Source: Ramlibacter tataouinensis | GTDB taxonomy: Bacteria; Pseudomonadota; Gammaproteobacteria; Burkholderiales; Burkholderiaceae_C | Direction: 5' to 3' | Assembly (NCBI GenBank): GCA_002427815.1 | Contig: DIZF01000087.1 | Location: forward strand, 1 to 33,564 | Length of the DNA stretch: 33,564 nt | In this document: one piece after another, positions 23,116 to 29,438 of the stretch | Position numbering within the stretch: the first letter of the stretch is position 1 | How the letters are laid out: the number at the start of each line of letters is the position of its first letter | Notes under the pieces: model-generated | Databases searched by the model: none | Told to the model about the DNA's origin: nothing | What the model saw: only the letters and a program-made list of their open reading frames with translations | Position numbers and translations under genes: made by a program

Positions 23116-24144
23116 ATGCTGACTTCGAGTGCCATGCAATCCCCCGATCACCAACTTTCCCCAGCTGCCGGCAGCTGGCGCCTGTCCGTCGCTCCGATGA
23201 TGGATTGGACCGACCGGCACTGCCGTTTCTTCCACCGCCTGCTGAGCCGGCATGCGCTGCTGTATACGGAAATGATCACCACGGGCGCGCTGGTTCATGG
23301 CGATGTTCCGCGCCATCTGGACTTCAATGCCGAGGAGCATCCGGTGGCATTGCAGCTGGGCGGCAGCGACCCCGTCGAGCTCGCCCATTGCGCCCGCCTC
23401 GGCCAGCAGTGGGGCTACGACGAGATCAACCTCAACTGCGGATGCCCCAGCGAGCGGGTGCAGCGCGGCTCCTTCGGCGCCTGCCTGATGGCCGAGCCGC
23501 AGCTGGTGGCCGACTGCGTCAAGGCCATGGTCGACGCCGTGCAGGTGCCGGTTACGGTGAAGCACCGCATCGGCATCGACCAGGACGAGCGCTATGAGTT
23601 CGTGCGCGATTTCGTGGGCGCGGTGAGCGAAGCGGGCTGTCGGGTCTTTCTGGTGCATGCCCGCAATGCCTGGCTCAAGGGCCTGTCGCCCAAGGAGAAC
23701 CGCGAAGTGCCGCCGCTGCGCTATGAGCTGGCGCATCGGCTCAAGCGGGACTTCCCGCACCTGACCATCGCCGTGAACGGCGGCATCACCACCACCGACC
23801 AGGTGGCTGAGCAGCTCGAAGCGGTGGACGGCGTCATGGTCGGCCGCGAGGCCTACCACAACCCCTGGTGGATGGCGCAGTGGGACAGCCGTTTCTTCGG
23901 CGAGCCGGCGCAGCCCTGGCGCACGCGCGAGTGGGTCGAGGAGCGCATGACCGACTACATGGCGCGCGAAGCTGCGGCCCACGGGACACCCTGGAGCTCG
24001 ATTGCCCGGCACATGCTGGGCCTGCGCCATGGCCAGCCTGGCGCCCGCCGCTGGCGCCAGGTCTGGAGCGACCACCGCCTGAAGGAATGTGAGCCGCGCG
24101 ACGTGATGGCCCTGGCGCACGACGCGGCCCCGGCTTCAGCCTGA
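23116..24144 (+). CDS. dusA: tRNA-dihydrouridine(20/20a) synthase DusA
   Basis: This 342-residue flavoenzyme reduces uridine to dihydrouridine in the tRNA D-loop (positions 20/20a). The FMN-binding barrel starts RLSVAPMMDWTDRHCRFF, the catalytic cysteine is C110 in NLNCGCPSERVQ, and VTVKHRIGID, VHARNAWLKGLSPKENR and AVNGGI follow; the last three distinguish DusA from DusB and DusC. The ATG at 23116 has only GGAAA close by, and an ATG 18 bases later is an alternative start. The gene stands alone: 222 bases separate it from the IclR gene and 70 from the next operon, which has its own AT-rich promoter region. Confidence 0.94.
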   Translation: MLTSSAMQSPDHQLSPAAGSWRLSVAPMMDWTDRHCRFFHRLLSRHALLYTEMITTGALVHGDVPRHLDFNAEEHPVALQLGGSDPVELAHCARLGQQWGYDEINLNCGCPSERVQRGSFGACLMAEPQLVADCVKAMVDAVQVPVTVKHRIGIDQDERYEFVRDFVGAVSEAGCRVFLVHARNAWLKGLSPKENREVPPLRYELAHRLKRDFPHLTIAVNGGITTTDQVAEQLEAVDGVMVGREAYHNPWWMAQWDSRFFGEPAQPWRTREWVEERMTDYMAREAAAHGTPWSSIARHMLGLRHGQPGARRWRQVWSDHRLKECEPRDVMALAHDAAPASA

Positions 24145-24182
24145 GTTCAGGGATTTCCATAACCCGGGCGTCCGGTAGATGC

Positions 24183-24200
24183 TTTAAACTTAAAATATAT
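24183..24200 (+). promoter_or_regulatory. AT-rich promoter/operator of the aryl-CoA operon
   Basis: TTTAA-AC-TTAAA (24183-24194) is a perfect inverted repeat directly followed by AATATAT, in an otherwise GC-rich gap 15-32 bases before the start codon. TAAAAT (24191-24196) could be the -10, but no good -35 is visible. AT-rich palindromes like this are typical MarR-family sites in aromatic catabolism; no such regulator gene is in the window. Confidence 0.45.
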
Positions 24201-24214
24201 AGGTTGGAGCGATC

Positions 24215-26572
24215 ATGAACATCGTGTGCATCGGCGGCGGACCCTCGGGCCTGTATTTCGCGCTCCTCATGAAGCAGCGCAACCCCGCTCACGACATCAC
24301 CGTGGTCGAGCGCAACAAGCCCTACGACACGTTCGGCTGGGGCGTGGTGTTCTCGGACCAGACACTGGGCAACCTGCAGGCGGCCGATGCGCCGACCGCA
24401 GGGGACATCCTGGGCGCCTTCAACCACTGGGACGACATCGAGGTCAACATCCGGGGTCGCAAGATCCGATCGAGCGGCCACGGTTTTTGCGGCATCGGCC
24501 GCAAGCGCCTGCTCAACATCCTGCAACGGCGCTGCGAGGAACTGGGCGTCAAGCTCATGTTCGAGACCGATGTCCAGGGTGACCAGGACTTTCCCGAGGC
24601 CGACCTCATCATCGCCAGCGATGGCCTGAACAGCCGCATCCGCGGCAAGTATGCGGCCAGCTACCAGCCCGACATCGACCTGCGCAAGTGCCGGTTCGTC
24701 TGGCTGGGCACGCACAAGCGCTTCGAAGCCTTCACCTTCGCGTTCGAGGAGACCGAGCACGGCTGGTTCCAGGCCCATGCCTACCAATTCGACGGCGATA
24801 CCTCGACCTTCATCGTCGAGGCCCCGGAAGAAGTCTGGCTCAAGGCCGGCCTCGACAGGATGGAGAAGGAGGAGTCGATCGCGTTCTGCGAAAAGCTGTT
24901 TGCCAAATATCTCGACGGGAACCCGCTGATGTCCAACGCGGCGCATTTGCGCGGCTCGGCCCAATGGATCCGGTTTCCCCGCGTGGTCTGCCGCAGCTGG
25001 GTGCACCACAACGGCCGCGCGCCGGTGGTGCTGATGGGCGATGCCGCGCACACCGCGCATTTCTCCATCGGCTCCGGAACCAAGCTGGCGCTGGAGGACG
25101 CGATCGAACTGGCCCGCTGCATCGGCAACTCGCCGGGCGATCTGGCACAGGGCCTGCGCGACTACGAGGCCGTGCGCAGCGTCGAGGTCTTGCGCATCCA
25201 GAACGCGGCGCGCAACTCCACCGAATGGTTCGAGAACGTGGCGCGCTATGTCCACCTGCCGCCCGAGCAGTTCGCCTACTCGCTGCTGACACGCAGCCAG
25301 CGCATCAGCCACGAGAACCTGCGGCTGCGCGACAAGGACTATGTGGAGGGCTACGAGGACTGGATCGCCGATCGGGCCGGGCTGCACCGCACCCCGCCAC
25401 ACCAGTCTGTGCCCCCCATGTTCACGCCGTACCGCGCCCGCGGTGTCACGCTGAAAAACCGGGTGGTTGTTTCGCCGATGGCGCAGTACTCCTGCGTCGA
25501 CGGCATGCCGGCCGACTATCACCTGGTGCATCTGGGTGCCCGGGCCACGGGTGGCGCGGCCATGGTGGTGGCCGAGATGACCTGCCCGACGCCGGACGCG
25601 CGCATCACCCCGGGCTGCCCCGGCCTGTGGAACGAGCAGCAGCGCGACGGCTGGAAGCGCATCGTCGATTACGTCCATGCCCACACCGATTGCAGGATCG
25701 CGCTGCAGCTCGGTCACGCCGGCGCCAAGGGCTCCACCCGGGTGCCGTGGGAAGGCGAGGACCAGCCGCTCGCTGCGGGCAACTGGCCGCTGATCTCCGC
25801 CTCGCCGCTGCAGTACGTGGATGGCGTCAGCGACTGGGCTCGCGCCATGACCCGGGCCGACATGGAGCGGGTGCGCGATGACTTCGCGCGCAGCACGGTT
25901 TGGGCGGCGCAGGCCGGATTCGACTGGCTGGAGCTGCATTGCGCTCACGGCTACCTGCTGTCCGGTTTCATCTCGCCGTTGACCAACCAGCGCACGGACG
26001 AATATGGCGGCTCGCTGGAAAACCGGCTGCGCTACCCGCTCGAGGTGTTTGGCGCCATGCGGGCGGTGTGGCCCGACCAGCTTCCAATGTCGGTGCGCAT
26101 CTCGGCCCACGACTGGGTCGAAGGCGGCGTCACGCCGGACGACGCGGTGGAGATCGCGCGGGCCTTCAAGGTGGGAGGTGCCGACATGATCGACTGTTCG
26201 TCGGGACAGGTGAGCAAGAAGCAGCAGCCCGTGTACGGCCGCATGTACCAGACGCCGTTCGCCGACCGGATTCGCAACGAAGCGGGAATTCCGACCATCG
26301 CCGTGGGCGCGATCTCGGAGGCCGACCATGTGAACAGCATCATCGCCGCCGGTCGCGCCGACCTGTGCGCCGTGGCGCGGCCCCATCTCGCGAACCCGTC
26401 CTGGACGCTGCTCGAGGCCGCCAAGATCGGCTACCTGGAGGTGGAGTGGCCCAAACAGTACCGGTCGGCCAAGACCCAGCTCGAACGCAACCTGGAGCGC
26501 GAGAAAACCATGGCCGCCCAAGGGGCTGGCCTGACGCCGCTGGAGCAGGCCAATCGCGCGCAAGGTGTCTAA
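24215..26572 (+). CDS. Fused flavin monooxygenase / OYE reductase (salicylyl-CoA 5-hydroxylase- or 2-aminobenzoyl-CoA monooxygenase/reductase-like)
   Basis: This 785-residue cytoplasmic enzyme joins two flavoprotein domains. Residues 1 to about 390 are a class A FAD monooxygenase of the salicylyl-CoA hydroxylase type, with GGGPSG at 8-13, IASDGLNS, and GDAAHTAHFSIGSGTKLALEDA. Residues about 402-760 are an FMN old-yellow-enzyme reductase of the YqjM class, with VSPMAQYS, LQLGHAGAKGS, the catalytic pair H575/H578 in LHCAHGYLL, and DEYGGSLENR. Such fusions are known as 2-aminobenzoyl-CoA monooxygenase/reductase of Azoarcus evansii, which hydroxylates and then reduces the ring, and are widely annotated as bifunctional salicylyl-CoA 5-hydroxylase/oxidoreductase. 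GGAG lies 5 bases before the ATG. It heads an operon with two acyl-CoA dehydrogenases and a RidA-like protein, so an aryl-CoA substrate is likely. Which one cannot be read from sequence; no CoA ligase is in view. Confidence 0.88.
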   Translation: MNIVCIGGGPSGLYFALLMKQRNPAHDITVVERNKPYDTFGWGVVFSDQTLGNLQAADAPTAGDILGAFNHWDDIEVNIRGRKIRSSGHGFCGIGRKRLLNILQRRCEELGVKLMFETDVQGDQDFPEADLIIASDGLNSRIRGKYAASYQPDIDLRKCRFVWLGTHKRFEAFTFAFEETEHGWFQAHAYQFDGDTSTFIVEAPEEVWLKAGLDRMEKEESIAFCEKLFAKYLDGNPLMSNAAHLRGSAQWIRFPRVVCRSWVHHNGRAPVVLMGDAAHTAHFSIGSGTKLALEDAIELARCIGNSPGDLAQGLRDYEAVRSVEVLRIQNAARNSTEWFENVARYVHLPPEQFAYSLLTRSQRISHENLRLRDKDYVEGYEDWIADRAGLHRTPPHQSVPPMFTPYRARGVTLKNRVVVSPMAQYSCVDGMPADYHLVHLGARATGGAAMVVAEMTCPTPDARITPGCPGLWNEQQRDGWKRIVDYVHAHTDCRIALQLGHAGAKGSTRVPWEGEDQPLAAGNWPLISASPLQYVDGVSDWARAMTRADMERVRDDFARSTVWAAQAGFDWLELHCAHGYLLSGFISPLTNQRTDEYGGSLENRLRYPLEVFGAMRAVWPDQLPMSVRISAHDWVEGGVTPDDAVEIARAFKVGGADMIDCSSGQVSKKQQPVYGRMYQTPFADRIRNEAGIPTIAVGAISEADHVNSIIAAGRADLCAVARPHLANPSWTLLEAAKIGYLEVEWPKQYRSAKTQLERNLEREKTMAAQGAGLTPLEQANRAQGV

Positions 26573-26591
26573 TTCGAAACAGGAGACTCCC

Positions 26592-26621
26592 GTGAGCCAC
26601 GCAACCGAAAGCCGACCATGA
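26592..26621 (+). other. Possible 9-codon leader ORF coupled to the acyl-CoA dehydrogenase
   Basis: GTG at 26592 stands 5 bases after a strong AGGAGA and opens a reading frame VSHATESRP that stops at TGA 26619-26621. That stop overlaps the ATG of the next gene at 26618 (ATGA). The acyl-CoA dehydrogenase has no good ribosome binding site of its own, so ribosomes may load at AGGAGA, translate this short frame and restart. Alternatively, a one-base change has cut an older N-terminus off the dehydrogenase. Confidence 0.45.
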
Positions 26622-27778
26622 GCGACACCCGTTATCTCGACTGGCCATTCTTCGACGAGTGGCACCGCCAGCTGGCGCGCCAGCTCGACACCTGGGCAAC
26701 GGCGAATGTGCCTCACGAACACGGCGCCGATGTGGACAACGAGTGCCGGGCCCTGGTGCGTTCACTGGGTGGCGCTGGCTGGCTCAAGCACGCGGTGGGC
26801 GGCAGGCCCTACGGGACCTCGGACGTGATCGACACGCGTGCCATCTGCCTGATCCGGGAAACGCTGGCGCGCCACAGCGGCCTGGCCGACTTCGCATTCG
26901 CCATGCAGGGACTGGGCTCGGGGGCGATCAGCCTGCAAGGCACGTCCGCGCAGAAGGAACGTTATTTGTCGCGGGTCGGGCGCGGCGAGGCGATCGCGGC
27001 GTTCGCCTTGTCGGAACCGGACGCCGGATCGGACGTGGCCGCCATGCAGTGCAGTGCGCACATCGAAGGCGACCAGGCGGTGCTCAATGGCGAGAAGACC
27101 TGGATCTCCAACGGCGGTATCGCCGATTTCTACGTGGTGTTCGCCCGCACGGGCGAGGCCGCCGGGTCGCGCGGCATCTCGGCGTTCATCGTCGATGCCG
27201 GGACGCCGGGATTCGAGATCGCCTCGCGCATCGAAGTGATCGCGCCGCATCCGTTGGCGCGGCTGCGCTTCACCGATTGCCGGGTTCCGCTGACGCAGCG
27301 CGTTGGCGCGGCCGGGGAGGGCTTCAAGGTGGCGATGCGCACACTCGATGTGTTCAGGACCTCGGTCGCCGCAGCCGCACTCGGCCTGGCGCGAAGGGCG
27401 CTGGACGAGGCTCTGAAGCGCGCCACCACCCGCAAAATGTTCAACCAGGTGCTGGCCGACTTCCAGCTCACCCAGGCCAAGCTGGCCCAGATGGCCACCA
27501 CCATCGACAGTTCGGCCCTGCTGGTGTACCGGGCCGCCTGGCAGCGCGACCAGGGCCACAGCGTGACCCGCGAAGCCGCCATGGCCAAGCTCACGGCCAC
27601 CGAAGGGGCGCAACAGGTCATCGATTCCGCCGTGCAGATTTTCGGCGGGCTGGGGGTGGTCAGCGGGCAGACCGTGGAGCGGCTTTACCGCGAAATCCGC
27701 TCGCTGCGAATCTACGAAGGCGCCAGCGAAGTGCAACAGCTCATCATCGCCCGCGAACTGCTCAAGGACGTCGCATGA
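26618..27778 (+). CDS. Acyl-CoA dehydrogenase
   Basis: This 386-residue flavoenzyme introduces a double bond into an acyl- or alicyclic-CoA thioester. It has the family order: helical N-domain, FAD/substrate-binding beta-domain (AAFALSEPDAGSDVAAM; EKTWISNGGIADFYVVFART), and C-terminal helices with IFGGLGVVSGQTVERLYREIRSLRIYEGASEVQQ. The likely catalytic base is E367 in IYEGASE. The operon suggests a substrate derived from an aromatic CoA ester after reduction of the ring, not a simple fatty acid (inference). The start at MSDTRYLDW has no ribosome binding site at normal distance; AGGAGA is 31 bases upstream, in front of a small overlapping frame. The end overlaps the RidA-like gene by 4 bases. 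Confidence 0.92.
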   Translation: MSDTRYLDWPFFDEWHRQLARQLDTWATANVPHEHGADVDNECRALVRSLGGAGWLKHAVGGRPYGTSDVIDTRAICLIRETLARHSGLADFAFAMQGLGSGAISLQGTSAQKERYLSRVGRGEAIAAFALSEPDAGSDVAAMQCSAHIEGDQAVLNGEKTWISNGGIADFYVVFARTGEAAGSRGISAFIVDAGTPGFEIASRIEVIAPHPLARLRFTDCRVPLTQRVGAAGEGFKVAMRTLDVFRTSVAAAALGLARRALDEALKRATTRKMFNQVLADFQLTQAKLAQMATTIDSSALLVYRAAWQRDQGHSVTREAAMAKLTATEGAQQVIDSAVQIFGGLGVVSGQTVERLYREIRSLRIYEGASEVQQLIIARELLKDVA

Positions 27779-28185
27779 AAGTCATCCTCCCGCCCGGCTG
27801 GCCCCGTCCCAAGGGTTACGCCAACGGCGTCGTCGCCCGTGGCGAAATGCTCTTCATCGCGGGCATGATCGGCTGGGACGCGGCGGGCCGGTTCGAGAGC
27901 GACGATTTCGCGGTGCAGGCCCGCCAGGCCCTGCGAAATGTGGCGGAAGTACTACGCGAAGCGGGCGGCAAGCCCGAGAATATCGTCCGGATGACCTGGT
28001 ATGTGACGGACAAACGCGAATACCTTGCCGCTGCTCAAAACGTGGGCAAGGCTTTCCGCGAGATCATCGGGGCCTACAACGCGGCGATGACCGCGGTGGA
28101 GGTGAGGGCACTGATCGAGGACCGGGCCAAGGTCGAGATCGAGGTCACGGCGGTGCTGCCGGACCCACCTATTCAACTTGTTTGA
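27775..28185 (+). CDS. RidA/YjgF-family protein lacking the catalytic arginine
   Basis: This 136-residue protein has the RidA fold: GVVARGEMLFIAGMIGWDAAGRF, FAVQARQALRNVAEVLREAGGKPENIVRMTWYVTDK, and the final VEIEVTAVLP. In deaminase-active RidA an arginine precedes the SCVEV strand (R105 in E. coli numbering). Here the aligned segment reads NAAMTAVEV, with methionine in that position, so imine hydrolysis of the usual kind is not expected. Members without this arginine are common inside catabolic operons. The ATG overlaps the preceding stop as ATGA, and the next gene starts 14 bases after its stop, so it is tightly cotranslated with acyl-CoA enzymes. A RidA-like protein also accompanies the 2-aminobenzoyl-CoA genes of Azoarcus, as far as I recall. 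It may bind or hydrolyse an enamine or ketone intermediate. Confidence 0.85.
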   Translation: MKVILPPGWPRPKGYANGVVARGEMLFIAGMIGWDAAGRFESDDFAVQARQALRNVAEVLREAGGKPENIVRMTWYVTDKREYLAAAQNVGKAFREIIGAYNAAMTAVEVRALIEDRAKVEIEVTAVLPDPPIQLV

Positions 28186-28199
28186 TCGACGGAGATTTC

Positions 28200-29381
28200 A
28201 TGGCCACTGCCAAAGCATCCTTTCACTGGGCCGACCCGCTGCTGCTGGACCAGCAGATCAGCGATGAAGAGCGCATGGTCCGCGAATCCGCGGCCGCCTA
28301 CTGCCAGAATCGCCTGGCTCCGCGCGTGCTCGAAGCCTTCCGCAACGAGACGACCGATGTCTCGATCTTCCGGGAAATGGGCGAGCTGGGCCTGCTGGGC
28401 CCGACCATTCCCGAGGCCTACGGCGGCGCCGGCCTGAACTATGTCTGCTACGGCCTGGTGGCGCGCGAAGTCGAGCGCGTGGATTCCGGCTATCGCTCGA
28501 TGATGAGCGTGCAGTCGTCGCTCGTGATGGTGCCGATCAACGAGTTCGGCAATGAAGCGACCAAGCAGAAGTACCTGCCCAAGCTGGCCACCGGCGAGTG
28601 GATCGGCTGCTTCGGCCTTACCGAACCCAACCACGGCTCCGACCCCGGCAGCATGGTGACGCGGGCCAAGAAGGTCGAGGGCGGCTACAAGCTCTCCGGC
28701 ACCAAGATGTGGATCACCAACAGCCCGATCGCTGACGTGTTCGTGGTCTGGGCCAAGGACGACGGTGGCGTCATCCGCGGCTTCGTGCTCGACAAGGGCG
28801 CGAAGGGTCTCTCCGCCCCGACCATCCACGGCAAGGTGGGGCTGCGCTCGTCGATCACCGGCGAGATCGTGATGGACGAAGTCTTCTGCCCCGAGGAAAA
28901 CGCATTCCCCGAAGTGCGCGGCCTGAAAGGTCCGTTCACCTGCCTCAACAGCGCCCGCTACGGTATTGCCTGGGGCGCGCTCGGTGCCGCCGAGGATTGC
29001 TGGTTCCGGGCCCGCCAATATGTGCTGGACCGCAAGCAGTTCGGCAAGCCGCTCGCGGCCAACCAGCTGATCCAGAAGAAGCTGGCCGACATGCAGACCG
29101 AGATCACCCTGGGCCTGCAGGGTTGCCTGCGGCTGGGCCGCATGAAGGACGAGGGCACCGCCTCGGTGGAGATCACCTCGATCATGAAGCGCAATTCCTG
29201 CGGCAAGGCGCTGGACATCGCCCGCATGGCCCGCGACATGCTGGGCGGCAACGGCATCAGCGACGAGTTCGGCGTCGCCAGGCACCTGGTGAACCTCGAG
29301 GTGGTCAACACCTATGAGGGCACGCACGACGTGCATGCGCTGATCCTGGGCCGGGCGCAGACGGGGATTCCGGCGTTCTAG
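28200..29381 (+). CDS. Glutaryl-CoA dehydrogenase (acyl-CoA dehydrogenase family)
   Basis: This 393-residue flavoenzyme closely fits glutaryl-CoA dehydrogenase, which oxidises and decarboxylates glutaryl-CoA to crotonyl-CoA. Typical blocks are FHWADPLLLDQQISDEERMVR at the start, YGGAGLNYVCYGLVAREVERVDSGYRSMMSVQSSLVM, and CFGLTEPNHGSDPGSM. KMWITNSPIADVFVVWAK and NTYEGTHDVHALILGRAQTG with base E373 follow. The ATG at 28200 was chosen (GGAG 5 bases before); an in-frame TTG at 28182 is less likely. It is the last gene of the aryl-CoA operon. Its place there suggests that the ring is degraded through glutaryl-CoA or a similar dicarboxyl-CoA; it could also serve lysine or tryptophan breakdown. Confidence 0.92.
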   Translation: MATAKASFHWADPLLLDQQISDEERMVRESAAAYCQNRLAPRVLEAFRNETTDVSIFREMGELGLLGPTIPEAYGGAGLNYVCYGLVAREVERVDSGYRSMMSVQSSLVMVPINEFGNEATKQKYLPKLATGEWIGCFGLTEPNHGSDPGSMVTRAKKVEGGYKLSGTKMWITNSPIADVFVVWAKDDGGVIRGFVLDKGAKGLSAPTIHGKVGLRSSITGEIVMDEVFCPEENAFPEVRGLKGPFTCLNSARYGIAWGALGAAEDCWFRARQYVLDRKQFGKPLAANQLIQKKLADMQTEITLGLQGCLRLGRMKDEGTASVEITSIMKRNSCGKALDIARMARDMLGGNGISDEFGVARHLVNLEVVNTYEGTHDVHALILGRAQTGIPAF

Positions 29382-29438
29382 CGGCATTCACTGGGGGGCT
29401 CGTGGTCGCGGCGCCTCCCGAGCTGAGTCATCCTGGCC

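Noticed and set aside
22934..23122. Short plus-strand frame between the IclR gene and dusA
   Set aside because: It has no ribosome binding site or family resemblance and overlaps the dusA start; chance opening in GC-rich DNA is likely.
23834..26722. Very long minus-strand open frame opposite dusA and the fused monooxygenase
   Set aside because: It is compositionally a shadow (rich in R, A, G, H, V) with no recognisable motif, lying opposite clearly coding plus-strand genes.
29382..29438. Terminator between the convergent glutaryl-CoA dehydrogenase and TRAP genes
   Set aside because: Only weak GCTCG/CGAGC pairing and no T-run; not enough to call.
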